From Acanthacorydalis orientalis (Eukaryota; Arthropoda; Insecta; Megaloptera; Corydalidae), in the NCBI GenBank assembly GCA_034766995.1, contig CM068320.1:4690001-4754000 (forward strand): DNA of 64,000 nt, in the 5' to 3' direction. Position 1 is the stretch's first letter. Each line of letters opens with the position of its first letter. Below are positions 1 through 11,720 of this stretch, one piece after another. The notes under the pieces were generated by a model, which had not been told where the DNA came from, did not search any database, and was given only the letters and a program-made list of their open reading frames with translations. The position numbers were made by a program, and so were the translations under genes.

Positions 1-561
1 ACGAAAACTGGAAAACTCGCTGGAATAAGTGTATAGATGCGGGAGGGGACTACTTTGAAGGGGATCGCAGCGATGTACCTTAATTTTTAAATATACTCGA
101 TTTTTGAATTTTGTCGCATTACTTAATTGTCTGACCTCGTACAACCGATTGATCTGTAACGGCCAATAACTAATAATCTTTTATTACTACAAGTACACAT
201 TAACAATATATACTTACAGATTATTTTTATCCATTTCGTACAATAATTAATATAAATAATTATTGATTATTACTTAGTAGTAATAATAAATTGCTTCTTA
301 TCAATTACACTCTCGAATAGACAAAATAGAAAGTGAATAGTATAATTTAACATTTATTCAATAAAGGGTATTATAAATCAATGACTATAGTTGACACATT
401 TTTGATTTTATTTTTTAATAACGTTTTTCTAGGCCATTTAAGTCAAATATAGAACTTTTACGAACCGCTGTATAATATTTACGTACTATATGTGCTATAC
501 AATATATACTGTCATATTTGTCAAAATACTTTTCTGAATAACTTATGTAAAATTTATAAAC

Positions 562-599
<38 letters not shown>

Positions 600-1712
600 A
601 ATTTGAATTTATCGTTTAATATTTCTTCTATTTTATAAATAAAATTAACTTTAATTACATGTCTTTCTCTATTGAAAACGTGCAATTTGACCTGTTTCAC
701 ATAAATATTACCTCTGATTTATGCAACTAAACTGACGGAATATAATATATACATATATTAGTAGTACGACTTAATACGGTGCTTTTAAATTGAATTTATC
801 ATAACTCCGTTTTAAATTAAAATATTTTCTCGTCGTTTTAGGATTTTGAAGTGCCAACCTTACATTTAAAAACACCATATATCTTCGCCAAGTAGTTAGC
901 ATAACCTCACAAAACAGCAGTGGAAACGATGGCGTCCGGAAAGTAGCAAATTAAGCATTGCATACTTTTCGCATTCCAGTTGAAAAAAATGCTCTCAGAG
1001 CCGTGGGAATGATTTATAGATTAGAGGGAGGTGTAGATGTTGTGACGCGTTAAATATGCAAAAAATGCTAAAACAGTAGAAAAGGTCCAAAAATGCATTA
1101 AGACTTTATCTGCTCATAGCCGTCATCTTTATTCGACAAAGGATTCGTCAGTTACCCGATTATAATTTAAATATATGACTTATCAAAATTCTTAGTTTTC
1201 TCCGCCTGTAAGTGCCGAGTAATGACATTTATGTTAACATACCACAAATATCAATTAATCGTAATCAATGTTAAGGTCGGAATTCACTACTATGGCCCGA
1301 AACTTAACAATAATTTATTAAATACTACAAGTTACGATAACGAATATGTTTGAATTTGTAAAAGCAACATATGATTAAAAAAGATTGTGGCTAATGTTTT
1401 GTAAAATGATCAAAAACCTTCCTATTTGACTGTATACCGCCAAATAAAATTTTCAAAGAAGGGAAATTTTCAAAGCCATATAACCTCAGTTAAATCAGTG
1501 TCAGAGTCATTCATGAAAGACATGGTTCAGTGTAATGAAGTAATGCTGTTGCATTACGTGTATAACACACAGTTCATCAATCGCTCATTGCTCAGGTAAT
1601 TGTACACAAATTCGTTTGAAACTACTCAATCATCACAATACAGTTTCTGGCGGCTCAGTCCACTTTCACAAATAAAGTTTTACTATTACAAAAAGAACCA
1701 AAAAATATTTAT
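1..1712. other. AT-rich non-coding DNA, no gene recognised
   Basis: No reading frame above background and no transposon ends were recognised. There is a short (TA)n array at 564-594. The stretch around 890-1060 is less AT-rich than its surroundings and contains a few CpG dinucleotides, but I could not assign it. It may be unique intergenic or intronic sequence. Confidence 0.6.
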
Positions 1713-1855
1713 AGTCAAAAATATTCAATAATTGATTATTGATTGTTCTTCAGAGTCCTCTATACTTCAGCTCTTTGAAAATAATTGCATCGTCGTCAAA
1801 ATGATATTTGAACAATAAAAATGATTATTAATCAATTATTGAACATTTTTGATCA
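1713..1855. repeat. Small inverted-repeat element (MITE-like), copy 1
   Basis: About 140 bp bounded by inverted repeats of about 26 bp. The left end reads GTCAAAAATATTCAATAATT, and the reverse complement of the right end reads GATCAAAAATGTTCAATAAT. The same end sequence recurs at 37387-37547 with two differences over 29 bases, and a right-half relative lies near 20160-20225. There is no coding capacity. The layout fits a miniature inverted-repeat transposable element; the parent family is not recognisable here. Confidence 0.55.
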
Positions 1856-2522
1856 GGAATAAGTTTTGTGATTTATGAGAGACTAGAAAGTTCATTTATA
1901 AAACTCAGTTCTTACCAATTATCTCATCATAAGTATATATTTCACTCTCACATAAACCATACATTTTTTCGTTTAAAATATAAAATACTTGATAATCCAA
2001 ACTTAATCGAATCAAATACGATCCACTAATTCACCATACCACTGACGAAAAAATGTATTTTTCACTGATGGATCAGTAACTGTAAACCAAATGCCTATTT
2101 CTCCAAACACATACAATATTAGTGAAAAATATATTAGTTATATTAACATAACAGTAATAGTCTGAATTCATTATAAAGTTATAAATACTAATTGTAAACA
2201 AAAAATACTACGGGTAAAAATCTATAAATTCTTGCAATGACAGTAGGAAGTAAAGGTTCATAAAATTTTTAACTCAGCATTTTTAAAATTATTACATGTA
2301 TTTACTATTATAAAAAATATCCAAATTTAATGATAACTATATATGACGAAATATATTTTATTCGATATTTATCTTCCATAGATACTTTTCCCAATAAGAC
2401 ACACTTAAAATGGAAACGATTTGCATGTCGATAAAAGTTCATAATTTTTAGTGATCAGTTTTACACAAATTTACATTCAAAATAAATCGAATCAAAATAC
2501 AACTACTTGTAAACAAACTGTA

Positions 2523-2523
<1 letters not shown>

Positions 2524-2598
<75 letters not shown>
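2524..2598. repeat. (TA)n microsatellite, ~75 bp
   Basis: A pure TA dinucleotide run of about 37 units. It translates to Ile-Tyr repeats in several frames, which should not be read as protein. Confidence 0.97.
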
Positions 2599-2604
<6 letters not shown>

Positions 2605-2958
2605 GGATACGAGTAGGTTATACAAACAATAATCACTAAACAGAGATAATCTTATCTGTTGATCTTGTTTCTCCATGTATCTGTTGCGCTTGGTAATAAG
2701 TAAACTTCTTTGCTCGTATTGAGCACACAATAATATTTGCTAAAAGAGTTAAATTAAACAAAGATGGTTTAATCAGAACAACATATGTTCTGATGTTTTT
2801 GTTGCAGTTCGTTAAAATACATAATACCGATATGACCTGTATCGAGGTGCTGCATCGATTTTGTCGGCATGAACGTCGAGACACAATTTCTTTTTACTGA
2901 TTTCGCCGTCGCACGTTACTATTTTAGTATTATTTATTTATTATTATTATATTTTATT

Positions 2959-3012
2959 ACACACATACACACACGCACATACACACAATATATATATATA
3001 TATATATATATA
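2959..3012. repeat. Compound (CA)n/(TA)n microsatellite
   Basis: A CA-rich run with a few CG interruptions passes directly into a TA run. This compound layout recurs at 9612, 14285, 28168 and 60556, which suggests CA/TG and TA tracts evolve together here. Confidence 0.9.
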
Positions 3013-3583
3013 ATATGTATATGTATGTATAAACAAATCAAACTTAATTATGAATCATACTGAAAATGTGTATAAAATTAAATAATAAGCATGTGGAATA
3101 AATATTAAATACCAGTTTACTTTGAATTTATAGAATATGAAAAACCTTCGAGTCCATCATCACATCATCGGTTTATCTGCATTAAAAAACACAAAGTATA
3201 TAATATATATTATTTACATTTCCTTTTTTTCGAAGGAAAAGAAACTAAATCTAATTATCGTTGTATACCAACAATTAACCCATTAAACGCTGCTTTTTAA
3301 AATCGTAGGGATTTTCGAAAACGTTTAATATTGTTCGGTTCTAGATCCCTTCTAATTAATTTGGCATCAGAAAAAAAAAACAGAAAAATTTTGTTTTTCC
3401 ACAGTTACATATTACGCACACTCAACAGCGACGATTAATGTTAGCATTATCAAAAAAAAAAGTTCAAAAGTGAATAAAACCTAGTCTGCTTTAAATTTTA
3501 AATTCATTTATTTTGTTAAAATCCGAATGAGACGCTATGACAGCTGCTAAAACACTTCGGGCGGAGAGAAACGTTGCACTTTT

Positions 3584-3586
<3 letters not shown>

Positions 3587-3674
<88 letters not shown>
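3587..3674. repeat. (TA)n microsatellite inside the piggyBac remnant
   Basis: An 88-bp TA run within the 3' part of the piggyBac-like element. It must have arisen or expanded after the element inserted. Confidence 0.95.
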
Positions 3675-3679
<5 letters not shown>

Positions 3680-3835
3680 ATCTGATTCTTGCAGAGTCAA
3701 CATCTATTCCGTTTTTTTCTCGCTTTCGTAAACGACATACTCTTGAATATTGATCCTTGGTAAATTTCTGAGTTGTACATTTTCATTGTCTTCAGCATCA
3801 TCAATATGTTCTTCCTATTCAAAAATTAGGTGGAC

Positions 3836-4630
3836 TGTATAGCAGAAAAACTTTGAGCCACTTTCGAAACAAATTCAAGTTGTGATATCGGATTTCCGCC
3901 CGTTCGTTTGATAATTAAATAATTAACTTCCATACATTGATTACCGTCGAGTTTAGAGCGTTCGTTCATAAAGGCCAAAACCATTTCTTACCGCGAACAG
4001 GCACTCTATAATTTGCTACGCCATTGTCATGAAGATCACCCCATATATTTACAATATTTTTAAATTATATTAGGCTGGTTAACTGAAATTATGTTTTGCT
4101 AAACGTCTTTGTTGGTCTCTACTTGATTTCTGCTTTTCATTTTTAGCTGGTGGCGCTTTGTTTTTGATTGCGGTTTTTTTGAACATAGAACTAATTCAAC
4201 ACCATCCATTCGATTATTTCTAATAGTACCAATTGCATAAATTTCCAATTGTTGAATAAGCAAATCAGATAATAGGATGTGAAAAAATTGTCGAAATAAA
4301 CAGACTGCATTTCTAGCTTTTCAACATTTTGCAACAGTTCTTGAACAACACCAATGCACCAACGTTTTGTCGTATAGTGATGATGAACATGAGTAAGGAA
4401 TTGTTGTACATAAATATCAATCGAATGAGCATAGATACCAGTACTAGAACCCAAATCTGATCGGTTTGCCCTAAATAAACATTTTGCATGAACGTCTTCC
4501 AAAATACGAAATCATTACAGATACTTACTAAGAGCTGCTTGATGATAAACTGGCACAAGAAACAATCAGTTGTCATAAAGCGGGAATAAAAATGCTTACA
4601 CGAAGCGCCGCTGATGCGTATACGCAACAC
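3836..4630 (-). pseudogene. piggyBac-type transposase remnant (DDE_Tnp_1_7-like)
   Basis: Two readable blocks occur in the expected order on the minus strand. Near 4250-4310 the frame reads YFDNFFTSYYL, the conserved piggyBac catalytic block with the aspartate of the D-N-F-F-T-S motif. Further on, near 3930-4030, it reads HDNGVANYRVPVRGKKWFWP, matching the (R/S)KKW-W-P block that follows the last catalytic region in piggyBac-derived proteins. The N-terminus, the first catalytic block and the C-terminal zinc-binding domain are not visible. Frames are broken between blocks. In living relatives the protein cuts and pastes DNA at TTAA in the nucleus; this copy cannot. Confidence 0.75.
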
Positions 4631-6180
4631 GTCAAAATAAGTGTATATGACAGTTAAAAAAAATTTCTTGGAAAATTGGCAGCATTATTATTTTTTGATT
4701 TGATCTTTTAGCTATGCACTCTTGTAACTAGATCTTATGGTGCTTGTTCTGAGAATTTTTTAAAATTAGTAGAAAAAATGTCTAAAAAAATGTTTATTTT
4801 AAATCACGCCTGCAACAGGTGTCTTGATGATCTAAAAAATTAATTATGTAGTTTTGTTGGTATTGAATAAACGTTACTGTCATATAAAAAAGTTTTAAAC
4901 AAAAATTATTTTTAACAGAGAAAAAAATTTACAAAGTTAATGTCGCGTATACGCAACGGCGGCGCTTAATGGGTTAATATTTTTGACTAATTGTTCTTTG
5001 AATATTGTTTATTAGTGATGTCGTTTCTAAAGATTAAAACATTGAGAAATCTTGAAAAGTAAATTTTTAGAGTGAGAAATATAAACTCCGCATTTTTAAG
5101 GCAACTTTTATTTAATATGAAATAAAATCTCTTTTATTTGCTCTTATTTTTAACAATATATAAAGTATACTAGCAATAAAATTAGTAAGTGTATTTTGCA
5201 AGAAGTTTTCTCAGGCGTTAACAATCATTTTTTTCAGCTGTTGAATACAGCTCTTGCAATAATACTTCATACTAAATACTAAATAAGATTTGGACTTAAT
5301 GGTTATTAAGCCATAATCTTAATTCTATAATTTTAAAAACAAGTTATGTGAAACTTATACATGGCTTTATATATGGAAGCATTTTTACAGTAAAATGTGA
5401 TACAATCACTCTATCTAAAATAAAGAAACAGGAGATTATACCCCCTTAAGATATCTTCTTGACATTTAATATCCAATCTAGTCCATTCCTGGCATAATAA
5501 TAATTTTCGTTTTGAAAGATTGCTTGTAAGCAATCCAAAACACAATTTCTCCGCCTCTCCAAGTTTTGTTAGACATGATTTTTTCTTTCTAAGACAATGT
5601 CAGAGTAAAAAAGAATATAAAAAATGAAACGAACTTTACTTGTGAAATATGTCAAAGTAGTTCAATCCATAAGAGCAATTAGATAAAATATCTTTTCGTC
5701 ACTGAAGATCACATATGATCAAACTACTTGGTATTCAATATGATTTTTTATCAAATTTAACTTATTATTTCTGTTACCCACTTCTTCTACGCAATTTTTC
5801 ATAACATTTTATGATATTTTCAGTTATTGGATTTGGTACTCGTTTGAAAATTAGATTGGAGCCCACTATAAATTAAATCACTTAACTATTTGAAACAACG
5901 AAACTAGAATTCTTAAAACTTTACGAAGAGTAGCCCGTTTTACCGTCAATTAAAATGTTAAAGACTTCATAAGTTGCGGACTTTTTTCTGTAATTTTTAA
6001 CACCTGAAAAAGAAAATCACTATAACTTGAGAATGATTCAATTTACTTGAAATCTGTATTTGTGTCATACCACTAATCTAATATCGAATTATCTGATAGT
6101 TATTTCGCATGCAGTATATTTAAAACAAGAGTATAATTTTAAACGTTAAAAAATGTTTTCAAAGAACTAGTGGCTCTGTC

Positions 6181-6256
6181 CACTACTTGCTACGCTCGCA
6201 ACCCCCAGGGGACTCCACCCCCGCTCGTTTCGCTTGTATCGCATTTATTCGCTCAG
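6181..6256. other. Isolated GC-rich patch before a TA tract
   Basis: About 75 bp with several CpG and C-run motifs (GCTACGCTCGC, CCCCCAGGGGACTCC, CGCTCGTTTCGC), in strong contrast to the surrounding DNA and ending just before a (TA)n array. It could be the end of a repeat family (SINE or Helitron tail) or a small regulatory patch. No second copy was found in the window, so no class is assigned. Confidence 0.35.
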
Positions 6257-6802
6257 CATCATAATGTATATATATATATATATATATATAGATAAATGTT
6301 AGTATGTCAATATAATCATTCTCTCAGTTATGTTACAACGTAGTTGTTTTATAAAGTTATAATACCAATATGTTAGTTAAGTTGTTATTGTAGTTGTTAC
6401 AATACCAATATCATAATTTTTCATGAAAATTTCGTGTCATCGTTAATAATAATGTAATACAAATTCTCTACACGTTTTATTAATTTTTTTTTGTCATTTT
6501 TTAAAATTTTTCGGAATTTTTTTTTATAGATAGATAGATATTCACAAGTTCAAATTATTATGATAACAAGTTACAAATGAGGATCTCTTCAATATCTCTT
6601 TTTTTTCTCATATCTAAAACGATCAATTTTTCTAAATTTCTTAATTTTTTGGTTATCCAAAACGGTAAAACTAATAAAAAGTACATAAATGAATGATTAG
6701 TTAAGAATGCAATTGACGGTATATACCGATAATGAAGTTTTGTTTCTTTTTAAAAAAATGAAATTGTATACTTGATACTTGTTCATAATTTTCTACAAAT
6801 CT

Positions 6803-6824
6803 GTATATATATATATATATATAT

Positions 6825-6908
<84 letters not shown>
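6803..6908. repeat. (TA)n microsatellite, ~105 bp
   Basis: A long TA run with one interruption (TTGATAT near 6825). Confidence 0.96.
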
Positions 6909-6912
<4 letters not shown>

Positions 6913-7777
6913 ACGTATATTAAATTTTTAAGAGAAATTTATAAAATCGCAATGGCAAGCTAAAAAAATGAAAAAATGTAAAAGAAATAAAGCTGAAAAA
7001 TGTGATGTACAAATAAAAAGTTATCAATTTTTCACTGCGACCTTCATGTGTTCAAATTAATCAACTGAAAATATAAAAAAATAAGAAGAAAAATTGAAAA
7101 CCTAAGTTACATCACTTTTGCATATGATTTTTTTAGTTTCGCAAATGTTCATGAAGTTATGGAATATAAATAAAGAATTAGACAAGTGTAGATATTAGAA
7201 AAGTAGTTGGAAAATAGGTCGACTTACCACGATTAAAAATAATACATATAATTATTACCTGAATATATACCTGGATAGAAAAGGTACACAAATTATAAAA
7301 TGACTAATCAATGTTTTTAGAATATTCGCTGATTATTTGTTTCTAATTTAACAGAAAAGTACTCAATCAATAATATTCTAACTCTTCTTACGTTTGGCAG
7401 TGAAACATGAGTCCTTAATGACAAAAGAATTCAGTAATTTCATATAAGACCTTAAAATCAGAAAAAAGATGTAATGTTAGAAATAAAGAAAGGAAGTGTA
7501 GGAGTATGTAAAATAATATTTATACGAGAACAAAAGCATGTACTCATGCTACATGGTAGAGATATCAAAATGGTATTTTGGAAGTAATTGTTATCATAAA
7601 AAAAGACATTGAAACGTCGAGCTCTAGGTGTAAAGCCAGGTTCACACGTAGCCAGTAATTTAGTAAAGTTCAATCGACTGGTCGAGAAATTTAGTACTCG
7701 ATCAGTCCGAACACTCATATTTTAGTCGAGTGAATTTGAATGTTCCAGTCATGAGTCGAGTTTAGTAAATAGAAGTC

Positions 7778-7778
<1 letters not shown>

Positions 7779-7838
<60 letters not shown>
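7779..7838. repeat. (TA)n microsatellite inside the Harbinger-like element
   Basis: A 60-bp TA run inside the transposon, about 145 bp from its left end. Confidence 0.95.
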
Positions 7839-7839
<1 letters not shown>

Positions 7840-8229
7840 CAGGGGAGTAGGTCTTCTTTTCAGTGAACTTAAATGTTTACCAAAAGGCGTGTGGGAAGAT
7901 CTGTGCGCGTTTAGTCTAGTGAAGACAGAAATTAATGTATTGTGCATCAGAAGAAGTGCAATAATGTACAATAATACAGTGTTCAAGTGATATAGTATGG
8001 AAATGGAAAAGTGGTCTGTAGGTACTACATTAAAATTTGTTGAAGAATACATCAAACACTAGTGTTTGTAGAATGTGTCATCTGATTCGTATAAAAACAG
8101 GCAAATGCGCCAAGCAGTAAATAGAAAAACGTCGCTCTTGCTACGTTTTTCTAGTTACTGCTTAGGTCCTCGTACCTCACACTCAACACCCTTGAGGAGT
8201 TCTTATGCTGGCACAACATTATGATAAAA

Positions 8230-8350
8230 GCAGTAAATACATAACTGCTTGCAATTTTGTGGAAACTGGAATAGAATTCCACATTACAGTATCCTCCCTT
8301 TGAATAACGACCTCATTTTTTCTCAATAATACATTAAACAATTCCTCTGC
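8230..8350 (-). pseudogene. Fragment of Harbinger-type (DDE_Tnp_4-like) transposase
   Basis: On the minus strand one frame reads MWNSIPVSTKLQAVMYLL, matching the conserved stretch upstream of the first catalytic aspartate in PIF/Harbinger nucleases, where a proline-x-x-x-K-L segment is followed by a hydrophobic L-x-Y-L-A helix. No catalytic residues are visible because the rest is deleted or degraded. The call depends on this short match together with the inverted-repeat ends. Confidence 0.5.
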
Positions 8351-8796
8351 CATTCTAATTGCATTCCATAGCCAACTCTTTTAAAAGACAATTGGAGGTT
8401 CCAAGTTCATTTCTTCTGTTTATCCAATTTCATGTACAAACACGCTTAGTTCTTTGCAATTATTCAGAACAAATAGTTACAGTATCCTCAATAGAAAGTG
8501 TCAAAACTGATCAAACGCAATATGCTCACTTAGCATATTACCTTCTTGTTTCCATTTTAGCGGAGAAAAGTCGCCAATTTACATTACACAATATACACAA
8601 CAATATATTACACAATTAAGTTAACACTACACCAATACTCGACTGAAGATTACCGGTTCAACTAAACTAATGTCTGCGTGTGAACGCTTGTTTTACTCGC
8701 CTTAATTTAAGAAACTACTAAATCACTTATCTCGTGTGAACAATGGGTTCACTTGACTAAATTACTTTACTAAACTACTGACTACATGTAAACCCA

Positions 8797-9611
8797 TAAG
8801 CCTAGGCCTCTAACCAGTTGGCCAGAAAATTGAAAACTTGTTTAAATATGAACTTTAAATCACAGTAAGAGTTCTGACACTGTGTCTAAATTCAGTTTTG
8901 CAAATAATTTTTTTTCACTTCACGAACCACACCAAATTTCTCGATTAAAAACATTTAATAAATTATTATTGATTGTTTTCGATTGTCGTTCATGGATATT
9001 TCGATGGAAACGCCAACATCTTCAGAATGCCAATTTACCAAAAATTCTAAGCAAAAATAAACCTTACATTTTTACACTATTTGATTTGTACTCGTGATAA
9101 TTAAAAACATTTCTAAATTTTTATAATACATATTTCTAACATAGTTGTATACAGTATAAAATACCCTTAGAGACTAAATAAATTTACATTTCTGGTATAA
9201 AAAATTGTAATAACGTATGTTCACCTGAACTATGAGCAAAATATATTTCATTGAATTTTTTTTGATATGTACTCTCCAATTTCAAAAGAGTTAATCTGTT
9301 TTCAGGTAATATATAATTATAATATATTGATAGATTCCGATTCAATTGATTTTTACTCAGTTCAGTAGCTTGATATGAATAAAAATCAATATATTTCAAA
9401 TACTAATCCTCATTCATAAGATATTTTCGTTTCAGACTATTCTAGAGAAAAGTATAAATCTCATTTTTAATTCGTGACATAACTAATACATGCTCTAATT
9501 AACAAAATGGATTTGACTAGAGTTGGTATACAATTTTTTTTAAATAATCATCTCAAACTTGTTTATTTATTTTGTCATTTTAATAATAATTATATAATTG
9601 ATTTAGATAAT
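8797..9611. other. Non-coding AT-rich interval
   Basis: Reading frames of about 70 codons occur on both strands (8882-9097 and 9184-9399) but have no recognisable motif and look like chance frames in AT-rich DNA. Confidence 0.55.
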
Positions 9612-9624
9612 ACACGCACGCACG

Positions 9625-9659
<35 letters not shown>

Positions 9660-9664
9660 GTACA

Positions 9665-9716
<52 letters not shown>
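9612..9716. repeat. Compound (CA)n/(TA)n microsatellite abutting a mariner
   Basis: A CA run (9612-9643) followed by TA runs up to 9716. The mariner-like element A1 begins directly at the last TA, so the array supplied its TA target. Confidence 0.95.
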
Positions 9717-9717
<1 letters not shown>

Positions 9718-10590
9718 CCGATACGCCAGTGAAGCGGAATATTTTAAAGCAGGCTTATCTACTTACTGTTTGAGTGAAAGAATAAAATTAAGTGATACAT
9801 TTTTACTTATTTATGGCCATTTAGTAAATATGGATCAGTGGTCTGATGCACATCGAACTTTTTCTGTGAAATTGTTTTATAACAATGGCAAGTCTGCTAC
9901 AACGACTATTTCGAAATCATTATAACATTTCGCATCGAGAACAAGTACCTGTCGCTCATTCCATCTGTTTGTGAGTTCATAAATTCTAAGAAACTGGTTT
10001 TACATTAAATTTAACCCTTCAAAGGTCCAGAAGAACAGTAAGAACACTAGAAAACATTGACCGTGCTAGAGTAACTGTAAAGCGTATTCTACGACGTGAT
10101 CACAACATGATTACAATATTTCTGACGCAAGAATTAATTCGATTTCCACAAATTACATGGTTCCAGTAAGATGAGATAACAAGTCATACCGTTAGAGTGA
10201 CCATAACTGCTGTAAGAGCACTCTTTTCGAACCATATTATTTCCAAAAATTGAGATGTTGTCTGACCAGCAAAATACTCAGATTTGTCGATATTTCTTTT
10301 GGCTTATTTAAAGAGTAGGGAGTATATTAATTTTCCACACCCTGAACTTAAATTAAAAATCCAAAAAGCTGATGCGAGAATTTCGCCTGACATGTTAAAA
10401 AGTGTAATGGAAAATTTCCGAATAAGATTACAGGAATGCGGAGCTAAAATGATGCTCGTCAATCAAGCGTTATTTTAAAAAATAAAATGGGCCGATATAC
10501 CTGACAAGAATATGTAAACAAAATTATGTAAAAATAAAAATTCATTTAATTACTGCGTTTTGAAATTTTCCGTTCCACTGGCGCACCTTG
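9717..10590 (+). mobile_element. Mariner/Tc1-like element, family A copy 1, internally deleted
   Basis: The left end reads ACCGATACGCCAGTGAAGCG and the reverse complement of the right end reads CAAGGTGCGCCAGTGGAACG; each is flanked by TA. The 874-bp interior carries transposase remnants of the IS630/DDE_3 type. Only the N-terminal DNA-binding region and the C-terminal third remain. The first catalytic aspartate block is missing, and the join is the same as in copy 2 at 60624-61510, which is of almost equal length. It is therefore a member of a non-autonomous deletion derivative family. Confidence 0.82.
9830..10478 (+). pseudogene. Family A transposase remnant (copy 1)
   Basis: Reading from the ATG at 9830 gives MDQWSDAHRTFSVKLFYNNG, the usual start of this transposase group. 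It is followed, after frame changes, by a R-R-T-V-R-T-x-E-N-x-D-R block that normally precedes the linker to the catalytic domain. The text then jumps to a W-F-Q-x-D block (second catalytic aspartate region) with a stop near the motif, and ends with FLLAYLKSREYINFPHPELK and a C-terminal I-S-P-D-M-L-x-x-V-M-E-N-F-R-I-R-L block. Several stops and frameshifts are present, so there is no function. Confidence 0.78.
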
Positions 10591-11490
10591 TAGTAAAGTA
10601 ATACTTTTTTTAAGCAACAATGAATATAAATTGTTGCCCATAAAAACTATAAATATTAAAAAAATGTTTTTAAAAGAGTGTCCTTCTTTTTAGATGCTTG
10701 GAACTGATTAGACTAATTAAAATGAATTTTCATTAAATATTTTGTTTCTATTATTTTGATAATTTTAAATAAAAATAAAGAGGTCAAATATGTAAAAACT
10801 CCATTCCTTTTAATTTGTGAACAAAAAAATCAGAATATTATAAATCTACTTGAACTTAAAATCGGTTAAATCAATCATTCAATTTTATAATTTAATATTT
10901 ACCACCCCACAAATCATAGAAAATCTTAAATATAAAAATTATTACAATTTAATCAAAAATATACATAATACTTCCGTGTATATGTACAAACCTACAACAA
11001 ATAAAGTTTATTGAAGGTAATCTAAGAATATGGTTTATAAATTCCTTACAATTTTTATCCATATTTCTATTCACTACTACACTGTGATTACTGCATACAT
11101 ATCGTTATCGTTTTACAGTGTAAACAATTTGATTTTTTAGAATTATAATATAAAAACTAAAAATAAATTACATAATACTTGAAGTAGTATAAATTTTTAT
11201 CTGCATAAAATCTTACCCTTTACGTTCAAAAAGAAAAATATTTGGAGGTTAATCATATGGTACAAAAAATGAAAAAAATTCACAAAAGCTAAAAGAATAA
11301 CAATATATAATTTTGTACACCTTCCATATTTTGCTTCCATAAATGAATTTTTCATTTATTCACAGCACCAATATCTGTTAATTAGTTATTATCAATTTTG
11401 CATTTATTGGAGATAAGTAAACCAAATTGTTTATATTTTTTATAGATTATGTTATCAAACTATTGATTATGTTATAATATATTTTTTGGA
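10591..11490. other. Non-coding AT-rich interval
   Basis: No coding signal, terminal repeat or structured element was recognised. Confidence 0.6.
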
Positions 11491-11720
11491 ATTGTGACTA
11501 AATTATTTTTCGCAAATGAATTTACTGATCCATAAACTACAATAATGTTTTTGATTAAATTTTTTTCATAGTTAATTATTAATTATTTCTGATCGTTTTT
11601 TTAGGTACATTTCGATTGAGGAAATATCGTTTTTAAAATGTGCATAAGTTATAATCGCAAAAGCATTTTTTATAGTTTATAGGTAGAATTCATTTGTAAA
11701 AAATAATTTAGCCACAGTGC
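11491..11720. repeat. Inverted-repeat element (MITE-like) with CACTGTGGCTAAATT end
   Basis: The left end near 11491 reads ATTGTGACTAAATTATTTTT, and the reverse complement of the right end near 11720 reads GCACTGTGGCTAAATTATTT. Both continue into matching ACAAATGAATT sequence. The element is about 230 bp without coding capacity. Isolated copies of the same end motif occur near 20090 (GCACTGTAGCTAAATTC) and, reversed, near 37745-37760, so the family is dispersed. The CACTG start resembles Tc1-type ends, but the class is not certain. Confidence 0.5.

Larger units (their letters stand above)
3275..4977 (-). mobile_element. Decayed piggyBac-like transposon
   Basis: The element is bounded by TTAA at 3275-3278 and 4974-4977, the piggyBac target duplication. 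It starts CCCATTAAACGC and ends GCGCTTAATGGG, a 12-bp inverted repeat with one mismatch whose CCC start is typical of piggyBac. A subterminal motif, GCGTATACGCAAC, occurs near 4616-4628 and again, as part of a longer inverted match, near 4945-4957. Transposase remnants lie on the minus strand. Length is about 1.7 kb including an 88-bp TA tract, shorter than the ~2.5 kb usual for autonomous members, so internal sequence has been lost. It is almost certainly inactive. Confidence 0.82.
4978..7633. other. Non-coding AT-rich interval
   Basis: No gene was recognised. Contents are a (TA)n run at 6267-6290, a short CpG-bearing patch at 6181-6256 listed separately, and the large TA array at 6803-6908. 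GATA-like tetranucleotide runs occur near 6530. I see nothing else assignable. Confidence 0.6.
7634..8796 (-). mobile_element. PIF/Harbinger-like DNA transposon remnant
   Basis: The ends form an imperfect inverted repeat of more than 30 bp. The left end contains GGTTCACACGTAGCCAGTAA and the reverse complement of the right end contains GGGTTTACATGTAGTCAGTA; both continue into TTTAGTAAAGT. The 'GGTTCACACG' style of end and a candidate 3-bp TAA duplication (7631-7633, 8797-8799) fit Harbinger. A minus-strand fragment in the centre resembles the PIF/Harbinger transposase. Total length is about 1.16 kb including a TA tract, too short for a complete two-gene element, so this is a deleted copy. Confidence 0.6.

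Noticed and set aside
2503..2730. Frames rich in Ile-Tyr (also at 3491-3703, 6772-6963, 9507-9773, 13979-14188, 32481-32818, 41409-41657, 45381-45584)
   Set aside because: They are readings through (TA)n arrays and have no protein-like composition outside them.
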